Source of the DNA: Paraescarpia echinospica
Lineage: Eukaryota > Annelida > Polychaeta > Sabellida > Siboglinidae
Direction of reading: 5' to 3'
NCBI GenBank assembly: GCA_020002185.1
Contig: CM034533.1
Span: forward strand, 69,755,888-69,819,887
Length of the DNA: 64,000 nucleotides
Shown: in pieces, positions 23,582 through 33,945 of the stretch
How the letters are laid out: each line of letters begins with the position of its first letter
Position numbering within the stretch: the first letter of the stretch is position 1
Notes under the pieces: generated by a model
Told to the model about the DNA's origin: nothing
The model's input: only the letters and a program-made list of their open reading frames with translations
The model's database searches: none
Position numbers and translations under genes: made by a program

Positions 23582-24581
23582 NNNNNNNNNNNNNNNNNNN
23601 NNNNNNNNNNNNNNNNNNNNNNNNNNNNNNNNNNNNNNNNNNNNNNNNNNNNNNNNNNNNNNNNNNNNNNNNNNNNNNNNNNNNNNNNNNNNNNNNNNNN
23701 NNNNNNNNNNNNNNNNNNNNNNNNNNNNNNNNNNNNNNNNNNNNNNNNNNNNNNNNNNNNNNNNNNNNNNNNNNNNNNNNNNNNNNNNNNNNNNNNNNNN
23801 NNNNNNNNNNNNNNNNNNNNNNNNNNNNNNNNNNNNNNNNNNNNNNNNNNNNNNNNNNNNNNNNNNNNNNNNNNNNNNNNNNNNNNNNNNNNNNNNNNNN
23901 NNNNNNNNNNNNNNNNNNNNNNNNNNNNNNNNNNNNNNNNNNNNNNNNNNNNNNNNNNNNNNNNNNNNNNNNNNNNNNNNNNNNNNNNNNNNNNNNNNNN
24001 NNNNNNNNNNNNNNNNNNNNNNNNNNNNNNNNNNNNNNNNNNNNNNNNNNNNNNNNNNNNNNNNNNNNNNNNNNNNNNNNNNNNNNNNNNNNNNNNNNNN
24101 NNNNNNNNNNNNNNNNNNNNNNNNNNNNNNNNNNNNNNNNNNNNNNNNNNNNNNNNNNNNNNNNNNNNNNNNNNNNNNNNNNNNNNNNNNNNNNNNNNNN
24201 NNNNNNNNNNNNNNNNNNNNNNNNNNNNNNNNNNNNNNNNNNNNNNNNNNNNNNNNNNNNNNNNNNNNNNNNNNNNNNNNNNNNNNNNNNNNNNNNNNNN
24301 NNNNNNNNNNNNNNNNNNNNNNNNNNNNNNNNNNNNNNNNNNNNNNNNNNNNNNNNNNNNNNNNNNNNNNNNNNNNNNNNNNNNNNNNNNNNNNNNNNNN
24401 NNNNNNNNNNNNNNNNNNNNNNNNNNNNNNNNNNNNNNNNNNNNNNNNNNNNNNNNNNNNNNNNNNNNNNNNNNNNNNNNNNNNNNNNNNNNNNNNNNNN
24501 NNNNNNNNNNNNNNNNNNNNNNNNNNNNNNNNNNNNNNNNNNNNNNNNNNNNNNNNNNNNNNNNNNNNNNNNNNNNNNNNN
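23582..24581. other. Assembly gap, exactly 1000 Ns
   Basis: The round length indicates a placeholder gap of unknown true size. It is bordered on the left by a (TGTA)n/(TCTG)n tract and on the right by CR1 sequence, both typical places for contigs to break. ORFs spanning it are meaningless. Confidence 0.99.
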
Positions 24582-27400
24582 CAACACAATCAGGAGATAA
24601 TCTGTTCCATTCATTTACAGTCCTTTGTGAGAATGAGAACCTTCTTATATCTAATCTACACTGCTCCTTTACTAATGTAGCTTCATGTCCTCTGGTCCTT
24701 CTATCTTTCTTAACTGAGAAAAAAATGTTTCTATCAATATTCTCATAACCATTCAATATTTTAAACACTTCTATGTGATCTCCTCTCAATCTCCTGGTCT
24801 CTAGTGTTGTTAAACCACATTCTTTTAGGCGTATTTCGTAACTAAGATCCCCCAGATTTGGTATCATTTTAGTCGCTCTCCTCTGTACTCTTTCTAGCAT
24901 ATCTATGTCCTTCTTGCGATATGGCCTCCATGCTTGTATACAATATTCTAAATGAGGCCTCACTATTGTTTTGTACAGCGGTACTATTAATTCTTTTTTC
25001 TTATACGCTATATTTCGCCTAATTAATCCAAGGATTTGATTTCCTTTGACGCTGCAATTCCGCACTGCTCTGAAACCTTCATATCAGCACTAATGGTTAA
25101 CCCCAAGTCCTTTTCTTTTACAGTAGTACTTAGAACAGTACCCCCCATTTTATATTTTACCTCTTCATTCCCATGACCTGTGTGGAGGCATTTACATTTC
25201 CCAAAATTGAACAGCATTTGCCACTTTTCAGACCATTTGATCAACCTATCAAGATCATCTTGTAAATGCTGTCTGTCTCCATCACTTTTAATCCTTCTAA
25301 ACACTTTTGTATCATCCGCAAATTTTAACACCTTGCTTGTTATATCATCGTCCAAATCATTGATATATATTAAGAATAATATAGGTCCTAGTACTGATCC
25401 CTGTGGTACCCCACTCAATACCGATTTCCAGTTTGAAGCCTCCCCATCAACTACTACACGTTGTCTTCTGTCATTCAGCCATTTTTCTATCCAGTTTATT
25501 ATACCATTTCCTATGCCATGGGCCTTTAGCTTAAGGAGTAATCTTTGATGTGGTACTTTGTCGAAAGCTTTTTGAAAATCTAAATAGATGATATCTACTG
25601 GTGATCCCTCATCTACCCACCTAGTGATGTCTTCCAAAAAACATAACATATTTGTTAAGCATGACCTCGCTTTTAAAAACCCATGTTGAGATGGGTTTAT
25701 CAAGTTATGTTTAACAAGAAAATCCACCATGTGATCTTTAATTAGTCTTTCTAATAATTTGCAAATCACTGATGTTAAACTCACTGGTCTATAGTTCTCT
25801 GACTTGTTTCTCGAACCTTTTTTAAATAACGGTATAATGTTTGCCTCTTTCCATTCTAAAGGAACCACTCCCTCTTCTAATGACAAATTGAAAACTGTTG
25901 CAAGCGGTACGCTAATTTGTTCTACAATTTCCAATAGTAGTTTGGGCGGAATCCCGTCCACTCCAGGTGATTTATTATCCTTCATAGCCCTTATTTTCTT
26001 AGCTACCATTTCCGAGGTTACAACTAACTGTCCTAAATAGTCTGAATCTGCCCCTTGAACTTAGCCTCTGGTACTGGCAGTGAACTAATATCTTCCCTGG
26101 TAAACACTGAACTAAAATACTCATTCAGGTCTTCTGCCATTAAGAATCCCTCTGATATTGTATTTCCAGCACTATCTTCTAGAGGACCGACCTTATCCTG
26201 AACTTTCTGTTTGCTTCGAATATACGCATAAAAACTCTTACTGTCATGTTTTATATTACTAGCTAATTTTTTTTCATAGCTTCTCTTTGAATTTCTAATT
26301 TCAGCTGTAGCTTGATTAAGTGCTTCTTTATAAATGTTGTAGTCTTCATCATTTCCAGTACATCTATATGACTTCCACATCATTTGTTTATACTTAATTT
26401 TTCTAATGGCTTCTTTCGATAAGTGTTTCTTTTTAGATCGTTTCCTTTGTTTTTTGAAAGGTACAAATTTATCGACTATGCACTTAATTTCACTATTTAA
26501 GATATTCCAGCATTCGGTTGCTGTCTTATTCTTCAGTGTGTTATTCCAGTCTATCTTTGCTAAATATTTCCTCATGTCCTTATACCTTCCTTTGTGGAAA
26601 TTTCTCCTATACTGCTTTTTACTATTCCTTTCTGATTTTACTTTGATGGTAAAATGTATCTGGTTGTGATCACTACTCCCCAGTGGCTCACATATCTTGA
26701 CATTGTCAACTAATTCTTTCTGTGAGGACAAAACTAAGTCTAACACATTCTCTCCCCTGGTTGGTTCTAGCACATGTTGAGAAAGGAAACTATCTTGTAC
26801 TAAAACTAAAAACTTGTGGTCCTCACTCCCCATACTCTGTAGAGATTTCCATTGTATATGCCCATGGTTAAAGTCCCCCATAATAATACAGTTCCGTTTG
26901 CTTACTTCCCTTATAGCGTTTTGTATTTTTTCATTCTCTTCTATGCTTATGTTTGGACTTCGATAAACTAACCCAACTGTTAACGTTGAGTTTCCTGTAA
27001 CTATGTTACACCAAACAGCTTCTTCGCAATCTGCTTCTCTTTCTAATTTTATTTCATAAGCCTGGATAGATTCTTTAATATATAAAATAACTCCACCTCC
27101 CTTTCTTCCTATTCTATCTTTCCTAAACATTACATATCCTGTTAGTCCCAATTCGGCATCTGATATATCAGTGGTGGCCCACGATTCGGTTATACCTATT
27201 ATGTGAGGGTCAATATCTTCTACCATAATGTTTAGTTCACTTCTTTTGTTTACTATGCTCCTTGCATTTAAACAAATGCATTTATATCCTGATTCAGAAC
27301 AGTTTTCCAGGCTGTTCTTTGCCGATTTATTTCTGCTGTCTTTATCTATGCCTCCAGTTTCAGGCTTCTCTGTGAATCCCCCCTGCGAATCTAGTTTAAA
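24582..27400 (-). pseudogene. CR1 ORF2: APE endonuclease and reverse transcriptase (frameshifted)
   Basis: The endonuclease part shows GITESWA, GDFNHGHIQW and SSDHNQI, the catalytic Glu, Asp/Asn and SDH motifs. The linker leads to a frameshift near 26050, within or next to a run of G. The RT then shows YRPVSLTSV, FQKAFDKVPH, GVPQGSVLGPILF and the catalytic FADD. A second frameshift lies near 25050-25065, before the C-terminal 'thumb-like' region ([14 protein letters not shown]...). The frame enters the gap at 24581. The open frame upstream of 27226 overlaps the end of ORF1 and shows no obvious ATG. As it stands the element cannot encode a complete ORF2. Confidence 0.9.
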
Positions 27401-28488
27401 TAGATGCAGCCTGTCCCACTGTCAACAGATTGCAGCAAGTTCTCTGAGAAAACTGCTGCCCCCTTTCCACTTAGATGTAGGCCATCTCTCATGTACATAT
27501 CTTCCCTCCCAACAAAGTATCCCCATAAATCTACGAATCCCACCCCCTCTTCTTTACACATCTGCTCAACTAGTGCGTTGATCGCCATCCTCTTGCAGTT
27601 TCTATATGTCGGCCCCCTTCCTCCCATTACTGGCAAAATTCCTGAGAGGATAATCTGTTCTACTCTTGTCTTCTTTAACTTCTTCACTAACTGTCTGTAC
27701 TTCTGAACTATCCCAGTTGTTCCCTCCCTCTCTGCGTTATTTGTCCCTACATGTACTAGTATAGACCCTCCCTTGCCATGCCCCAGTACCTTCTCTACCC
27801 TTTCAGTTACATGTTCTATCCTAGCCCCCGGTAGACAAACAACGACGTCCTCCCCCTCGCTTAGAGTCTTATCTGTCTTTCTCATAATCGAATCGCCCAT
27901 AAACACCCTCTCTTTCCTCATTGCCCCCTCAATCACTGCCTCAGTGTAGCTCTTTCTACGGTTTGCATCTGTCTGGTTGTAATCTTGTTCCCCTGTCTTC
28001 TGCTCTCCCGTCACAATCTCGTCCGTTCCATTCTTTCCTGACGCTGTTTCTCTTGTCACCTTTCTTCCTGTCATCGTCCCTCCCGACTTCTCTTCTGTCA
28101 CATGTACTCTCACTGCCTTTATCGATCCTCCACTTTCTTCCCCTCCGATCACCTTCCCTCCTCTCAGTCTCCTTTCCTCGGTCTTGTTGCCACTACTCTG
28201 CTCCTTCAGTTTCACAGTATTCCCAACTTTATCCCTGTCGTCTCTCTCCATTCCATCTGTCTCCTTGCTGATTCTCATCTCCATCCCCTTCACAATATCT
28301 ACCAACCTAGCTACCTCTTTCTCCAGACATTTCACCTTCCAACACCCCACGCACTGAAAGGTGAATCCCTCTTCCTTGGTTTCTGTCCATGACTTCGTAC
28401 AGCCGGATAAGGCAAAATCTACCCAACTGTGGCAGTCGTCGCACACCAAGTGTCTCTTTGCCTTGACTTGCCGCTTGCAAGGCGCCAT
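27391..28488 (-). CDS. CR1 ORF1: zinc-finger and SGNH/GDSL esterase-like protein
   Basis: A 365-residue open frame starting at an ATG. The N-terminus has a C-x2-C...C...C-x2-C set (VCDDCHSW ... FQCVGC) of PHD-like type, followed by a charged, probably coiled linker. The C-terminal ~170 residues form an SGNH hydrolase-like domain with VFMGDSIMRK (block I), LVHVGTNN (block III) and MRDGLHLSGKG (the Asp-x-x-His block). CR1 ORF1 esterases are thought to act in RNP or membrane association during retrotransposition. The frame is intact. ORF2 overlaps its end in another frame. Confidence 0.88.
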   Translation of the reverse strand: MAPCKRQVKAKRHLVCDDCHSWVDFALSGCTKSWTETKEEGFTFQCVGCWKVKCLEKEVARLVDIVKGMEMRISKETDGMERDDRDKVGNTVKLKEQSSGNKTEERRLRGGKVIGGEESGGSIKAVRVHVTEEKSGGTMTGRKVTRETASGKNGTDEIVTGEQKTGEQDYNQTDANRRKSYTEAVIEGAMRKERVFMGDSIMRKTDKTLSEGEDVVVCLPGARIEHVTERVEKVLGHGKGGSILVHVGTNNAEREGTTGIVQKYRQLVKKLKKTRVEQIILSGILPVMGGRGPTYRNCKRMAINALVEQMCKEEGVGFVDLWGYFVGREDMYMRDGLHLSGKGAAVFSENLLQSVDSGTGCIYLN

Positions 28489-29299
28489 ATCAGAATTTAT
28501 TTAATAATAATAATCTAATTAGCTATTTAAAATAGTTTTGTCAACTGTGTTTACACTATTCACTGTCTATGTAGTCTTTAAGAAGACTGTTTTCTGTGCA
28601 CAAATGTTACACTTTACGTAAGATTGCGTACGCTAGACTGCCTTATTTATTTAGGTTATACAGCGCCCTAGCGAATAAGAGAGACACTAGCTACATAAAC
28701 TTAGTTCGCCCGATTATCGCAAATGCTTAATTTTAACAACAAAGCTACCTTATCAAAATGTCTAGCAGGTACTGACTTACACAGATATTATCTTATGTAG
28801 GTAGTTTATGGTTGTTACTTTATCACCTATATATTCTACCACATAACGAGGTTTGTTAAATCTTGTTTACAAACTTATCGTAGCCGTAAGCTAACGTACC
28901 CTATTATCACTCACTAGACTAAAGTGTCCTAAAATACTTTATCTAACTAACTTTAAGCACAACTGCTACTCAATATATGTTTACTGCTACTTTATGAATG
29001 ATATTAAGGCAAGAATAATACTTATCAATCAGTAATTCCACTTGCTTATGAACTTTGATACACCACCAATTTCAACGATCTATCTCCGCCAAATATAGCC
29101 TCGAGACCCCCGAGTTATCGCTCAGTCTTCTCCAACGCGTGAGAATTGCAGCGTCTCACAACTAATCAGTACTGTTGAAATCGTAGAAGTATTTACTGCA
29201 GGCGTTGGGCGGACACACGTTTCAGCCCAATTCCTGGAGACGAGAGTGCAACACTTTCTTCTGCTCAAATGTTCGTCTGGCCTCGAATGGCCGTCCTGC

Positions 29300-29312
29300 C
29301 CTTATATAGCTT
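29300..29312 (-). promoter_or_regulatory. Possible TATA-type core promoter at outer end of left arm
   Basis: On the minus strand the sequence reads AGCTATATAAGGGCAGGA, a good TATA box, conserved in the right arm. It would drive transcription outwards, here into the 5' end of the CR1 element. Function is inferred. Confidence 0.4.
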
Positions 29313-30364
29313 GATGTCCGGAAGTTAGTCCGACCAATTACAACACTTAATACAAATTAAAAACCGGCTCCCTAAACCATTCACAATTCGAAGCAATCCA
29401 TTCAACTTGCTGAGTTTAAAATACATTTTGCGAGCTAAACGTCTGGCTATATAAGTGCTCATTCAATCTTTAACTTACGCGAATTACTTACATAATTAAT
29501 ATCACTGGATTCCCTGTATCGAGCCGGATACCACAATATTCATCGTACATTCTAACTCTCATGAATTAATCCATAATTTTAATAAAACACGCACTCTATT
29601 CATAAGCTAGGTGTGACCCTAGTGTTTTTCACACCTACATTTTTTTAAACAACTTTTATAAGTTCATAATATAATCTTTTTATAACCACAACATAAGTAT
29701 TTTGCAAGGTCACCATATAACCAGTCATGTTAAATAATTTCTACTGGTACCAAATTTGGTATACCTAACCATAGAATTAGTGGTGTACGCTACAAATTAA
29801 ATTAATTAAATCTGACTCGTCGGCAGTTAAAACGTTACACGCCTTAATCGCCAGAGGGCACCAGCTTATACCTCCGCGACAATACATACCAGAGATGGCA
29901 GCACCATCCCATTAACCATACTTTGTATGCAAAACCACTGTTCTAAAGCCTGATTAAATTCTATACAAACCACTTTGTGACAGGGACAACCTCCTATGTT
30001 CTAACATTCAATTCGTGCAACGTGTTGGGCTAAGTTTAGTGTTTCGTTTGAGCAACTTTGTTGTCAGTGAAATAAGGAAAAGTTAGTTGTGTCTTGATGA
30101 CTATGAAAACTAAAAACAAACAAATACACTCATCCTTAACATAAACACGATTTTATTTGAATATTCCTGATATGATGTCTCTTGCACACTGTTCCTGTGG
30201 ATTGTATGTCGCACACGAACCTGTTTTTGTCGCAAATCGATAATACTAATATGGTTCCCAACGTGTGATTTGAAAGGTGTCGCCGAATGAGCTGCGCGCC
30301 GCGATGATGCAGGTCGTCTACGATTCCGATGACGATCGCTGTCAAATGAAATGCTGGTTTCCTT
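29313..30364. other. Left-arm non-coding segment
   Basis: AT-rich and conserved in the right arm (38204-39000). No gene seen beyond the small ORF overlapping the zinc-finger 3' end. Confidence 0.5.
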
Positions 30365-31228
30365 TTAAATGTCGTCGTCCACTGACGCTGTCTGCATGTA
30401 AAGCGAACGATCTGAGTTCCCAACTAAATGCATTGGCGTGTTGACGTCCTTGAGACCACGAGCGAAGGTTTCCCATCCTAATGGTTCAAACGACTTCCGT
30501 TTTCTCAGCACGTCATTGACGAGGTCCACAATATTACTTCCGGGAACCGCTTTGTTTCTGTACATCAACTCGCCACGATCGTTCCAACTTACTGCACCTT
30601 TCAATTTATCGAGGAGGCGCTGTGCTTTCTGCTTGATAGTGTTTGGAACACTGTCAATTATTTCGTTTTCGATGCTCTCCTTTTCGACGATTTCATTTTC
30701 GTTAGCAGATTGTACTTTGTTTTCCCCTTCACTGGGAATTTTATCGATGGTCACACGCAAGGGTTCCCGCATACGCTTGTCGGAAAGATCGTTGTACCGA
30801 TTCAACACCTGGTTATACAACACAACCTTTTCCCTCTCGTGTATATCACTTCGTTCTAATATGTCTTGCATTTCGTCATCGAGTCGTCGCAAGACAGTTT
30901 CGATAGGATTGGCCGGAGAAGGACGCAGTGGTTGAATGTTTTCCAAAATACGGGGATCGACCAGCGCCATCTTCTTTGTAAGCTCCATGGTCCCTTGAGA
31001 TGGAGACAGGAATGTCGAGCTTGTCGCTGGGGCCAGAGAAGTTGGTGGTATAGCGGGCCCCGAGACAAGTGAATCCAGTGACGTGGTGTTTGTCGATCGT
31101 CCATCGTGAATGCGGGCAATGTGCCGTTTCAAGTTGTCCCGACGTGAGAAATGTCTCTTGCAATCTGGGCACTGGAACGGTGATGGTGTGGGCTTGTTGG
31201 CAGCCAGTAGAATAGCCGATGAGCTCAT
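30365..31228 (-). CDS. C2H2 zinc-finger protein of Polinton-associated type (left-arm copy, intact)
   Basis: A 287-residue frame starting at an ATG. Residues ~19-43 form one C2H2 finger (CPDCKRHFSRRDNLKRH, then IARIH; spacing C-x2-C-x12-H-x4-H). A Ser/Thr/Pro linker follows, then a conserved region (LDDEMQDILERSDIHEREK, YNQVLNRYNDL). The C-terminal part, with RLLDKLKGAVSWNDRGELMY and GSNIVDLVNDVLRKRKSF, resembles an uncharacterised family that I remember lying beside capsid genes in animal Polintons. The role is unknown; the finger suggests DNA binding. This copy is open throughout, while the right-arm copy has a 41-bp deletion. The gene follows the NADAR gene on the same strand, across a (GTGA)n tract. 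Confidence 0.75.
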   Translation of the reverse strand: MSSSAILLAANKPTPSPFQCPDCKRHFSRRDNLKRHIARIHDGRSTNTTSLDSLVSGPAIPPTSLAPATSSTFLSPSQGTMELTKKMALVDPRILENIQPLRPSPANPIETVLRRLDDEMQDILERSDIHEREKVVLYNQVLNRYNDLSDKRMREPLRVTIDKIPSEGENKVQSANENEIVEKESIENEIIDSVPNTIKQKAQRLLDKLKGAVSWNDRGELMYRNKAVPGSNIVDLVNDVLRKRKSFEPLGWETFARGLKDVNTPMHLVGNSDRSLYMQTASVDDDI

Positions 31229-31354
31229 GTTGCAGGTGTTTATGGTTCAAATGTAAGCAACGAAATGAAAAGCGAGATGAATTGTACGCACTAAAATACG
31301 AAAATGTTACCACGGTAACATGTTGAAAAGATAAAATGTTACAAAAGCGACGAA

Positions 31355-31982
31355 GGGACAGCGTGAGTGAGTGAGTGAGTGCGTGAGTGAATGAGTGCGT
31401 GAGTGAGTAAATGCGTGAGGGCTTGTGTGAGTGAATGCTTGAGTGCTTGTTTGAGTGACTGCGTGAGTGAGTGAGTGCGTGAGTGGGTGAGGGCTTGTGA
31501 GTGAGTGAGTGAGTGAGTGAGTGAGGGCTTGTGTGAGTGAGTGAGAGAGTGAGTGAGTGAGTGAGTGAGTGAATGAGTGAGTGAGTGAGTGAGTGAGTGA
31601 GTGAGTGAGTGAGAGAGTGAGAGAGTGAGGGCTTATGTGAGTGAGTGCGTGAGTGGGCGAGGGCTTGTGAGTGATTGAGTATGTGAGTGAGGGCTTGTGT
31701 GAGTGAGGGAGGGCTTGTGTGAGTGGGTGAGGGATTGTGTGAGTGAGTGGGTGAATGGGTGAGGCTTGTGTGAGTGAGTGAGTGGGTGAGCGCTTGTGTG
31801 AGTGAGTGAGGGCTTGTGTGAATGAGTGAGTGAGTGAGTGAGTGAGTGAGTGAGGGCTTGTGTGAGTGAGTGAGTGAGTGAGTGAGTGAGTGAGTGAGTG
31901 AGTGAGTGAGTGAGTGAGTGAGTGAGTGAGTGAGTGAGAGAGTGAGTGAGTGAGTGAGGGCTTGTGTGAGTGAGTGAGTGAT
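31355..31982. repeat. (GTGA)n tetranucleotide tract with GGGCTTGTGT interspersions, left arm
   Basis: About 630 bp of GTGA repeats broken by GGCTTGTGTGA units, between the NADAR and zinc-finger genes. The right arm has the reverse-complement tract at 36470-37000. Confidence 0.97.
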
Positions 31983-32444
31983 TTGACTTTAGTTCGAAAG
32001 TTGTTGGTGTTAGTTTGGTTTATCTTTCATATCGTACGCGAACCTGTTTTACGGTAATCGATGACCTTGGTATTGACAATACGGATAGTCTCTTTACTTG
32101 TGAAGTGTAAGACAGTGAGTAAGGTGCCCAACGTATGCTTTGCATCACACTACGAAAAAAAGACACAAGATAAGGTTTGCACATTTTATTCGTGTACAAC
32201 ACAAATGTATTTACATGTCACAATCCATAATTACAAGAAGACTGAACATTGTTTCGTCACTGCTATGACACAGTGTCTTGCAATGAACTGTCGATATTAC
32301 ACAAAGCACTGTCTACAAGTAATTGTCGCGGACACTGCACAATAGTTTTCCGAGAGTGTTTCGACCACTTTTGTAGCCACGACCTTTTTTTGTGGGGGGG
32401 GGTTTGCTTATCCATTTCCGGACGTTGCAGCCTTGATGGATTGT

Positions 32445-33203
32445 CTACAGACAGTTCTTTCGTTTGCCACTACCAAGTCCCCAAAATCCCTCTTTCGATG
32501 GTACACGCTCCACCAGTTCACCATTTCCGGTTGCCAACAATACGGCTCGCAAATCCTTTGACGCCTTGAACTTTGCGAGGAGCAAATGTCGTATCCAGTG
32601 AACACGGACATCAATCCAACCAGATCTCGTCTCTCCTATCTGTTTGCTTTTTCGTTTTGCCAAGTGCCCATGCTTCGCAGCTTTGATGCGCTCTGCGCAT
32701 TCGACGTCGCCATGATGCAATGCCTTCCTGTATTGATAGGCATGCTCGACCGAATCAAAGACCCGACCGAATGCTTCGACCCTGCATGGGTAAAGGTTTC
32801 ACAAGGGAGAGTCGGCCCCTGAAAATTCAACTCGTTTCGATTTCACAGCGACCTCCGGTTCGGGTTGAGGTTCCGGTTCTGGCGCGTAGAGGCTTGACGG
32901 TACGACTGGTTGGTTGACTGACGATGAATGTGGACGGCTGATAGATGCTTCGAACGGTCGGCTAGTTGGTTCGTCTACGTCGCTGTCGCTGAAGGCTGCA
33001 GGTACACGGTAGTTGGGTGTTTTGAGAATGACGTTAGCCATAGTACTATCGTGGTACAAAGGTGATGATGGTCGGTTGACATCCAGTGACTGTGGTCGGC
33101 TGCCAGATACCACGAACGGTCGGCAACACGGTTCGTCTACGTCGCTGTCGCTGAAGGCCGCAGGAATGTGGTAGTTCGGTGTTTTCAACATGATGTTAGC
33201 CAT
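32445..33203 (-). pseudogene. NADAR (YbiA-like) domain gene with N-terminal repeats, left-arm copy, one nonsense codon
   Basis: Start chosen at the ATG in the context ACCATGG (33203). The N-terminal ~110 residues contain two copies of a ~50-residue repeat with KTPNY(H/R)(I/V)PAAFSDSDVDEP, then a Pro/Glu stretch (EPEPQPEPE). The C-terminal part is a NADAR domain: FSGADSPL opening, then SVEHAYQYRKA (conserved E-x-x-x-Q), RSGWIDVRVHW, LLLAKFKASKDLRAVLLATG and the closing WGLGSGKRKN. NADAR enzymes act on ADP-ribose derivatives; some remove ADP-ribose from guanosine. A TGA at 32799-32801 falls just after DSPL, where the right arm has a sense codon. The catalytic region downstream is otherwise open. 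Confidence 0.82.
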
Positions 33204-33305
33204 GGTGTCGTCGTGATACGAATGACGGTCCGATTGACAAAACACAGCTCTTATAGTTAGTGAATGTGCCGAAAGGTCATGTGGGCGTGCCGAACGAGCA
33301 CGGAC

Positions 33306-33645
33306 CTAAGAGTAGAAATTACAGGTGTAGACTGTAGAGTAGATCATTGATGGTTGGTTCGGTTGCCGGGGCTGATGACAGAGACGAAATTGGTTTGGTC
33401 GTCGAACTCGCCGTTGAACTAACCGTTGACTGTTAGTCCAGGTTGATTGTCGGGGTCGAGAAGTCGAGTGGGCCCGTAGCCGGAGTAGGCTGCCCCTTCG
33501 GTAGCAAACTCTCTTGTCGGACGTTATCACTAGTCATGTTGTTCATCTTCCAAAATGTCATATATAATAACCACAAAAATAGACGCAGGCCTTCTATAAC
33601 AGTTCGACAGAACATAAAGATCACGTGGACGTGCCGAACGAACAC
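33306..33645 (-). pseudogene. Small Ser/Thr/Pro-rich ORF with internal stop, unrecognised
   Basis: From an ATG-containing frame near 33545 it encodes NVRQESLLPKGQPTPATG and ends DFSTPTINLD at a TAA. The same frame then continues Ser/Thr-rich for ~45 codons to a second stop near 33329. It lies upstream of the left NADAR gene on the same strand. I do not recognise it; it may be another element gene or chance. Confidence 0.3.
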
Positions 33646-33717
33646 GAAATGTCTAACCTATGAGAATAGCTAATACTCTTTTATGACGAGAGCTTAAAAC
33701 GATTCAAAATGCCGCCG

Positions 33718-33945
33718 TATACCTTTACGATACATTGAATTGATGATTAACATGGAGAAAATGGCCTATCATTTAACATAGAGAAAATATCCTATCGTTT
33801 AACATGGGGAAACGTTCAATCCATTAACATGGAGTTTACCTCCTATCCTTTAACATGGGAAAAATTCCTATGTTCTAACATAGGGTTTAGCTCCTATAGG
33901 TACACAAACATTGACAAACACCTATTTGTTAACACAGGAAGCAGT
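33718..33945. repeat. Iteron-like array CTATCCTTTAACATGG (spacer)
   Basis: About seven spaced copies of a (C)CTAT-C(C/A)TTTAACATGG motif at ~25-bp intervals, preceded by GTATACCTTTACGATA. The whole block is the inverted counterpart of 39795-40270 on the far side of the right arm. Confidence 0.8.

Larger units (their letters stand above)
24582..29113 (-). mobile_element. CR1-clade LINE retrotransposon, near full length, 3' end lost in gap
   Basis: On the minus strand it holds, in order: a ~620-bp probable 5' UTR (28489-29113), ORF1 with zinc-binding motifs and an SGNH esterase-like domain, and ORF2 with an APE-type endonuclease and reverse transcriptase. This layout is characteristic of CR1 elements. 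ORF2 has at least two frameshifts and its 3' end lies in the N gap. Its right edge coincides with the outer end of the left palindrome arm at 29114. Truncated relatives occur at 13158-13765 and 35030-35258. Confidence 0.9.
29114..33255. repeat. Left arm of a large imperfect inverted repeat (Polinton-derived)
   Basis: Reverse complement of 35261-39198. Sampled blocks (for example 29880-30020 against 38325-38465) differ at roughly 4% of positions, plus indels. The left arm is ~200 bp longer, partly because of the (GTGA)n tract. Contents from the inside outwards: NADAR gene, (GTGA)n tract, zinc-finger gene, AT-rich segment, TATA-containing segment. The outer end matches up to 29114 and then changes abruptly to CR1 sequence. 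Confidence 0.93.

Noticed and set aside
23245..25065. ORFs spanning the N block
   Set aside because: Unknown bases read as X; no evidence across a placeholder gap.
29114..29640. LTR of a retrotransposon (TATA, TGTAGGTGTG start)
   Set aside because: No matching TG...CA termini, no primer-binding site next to it, and no gag-pol; the segment is simply part of both arms.
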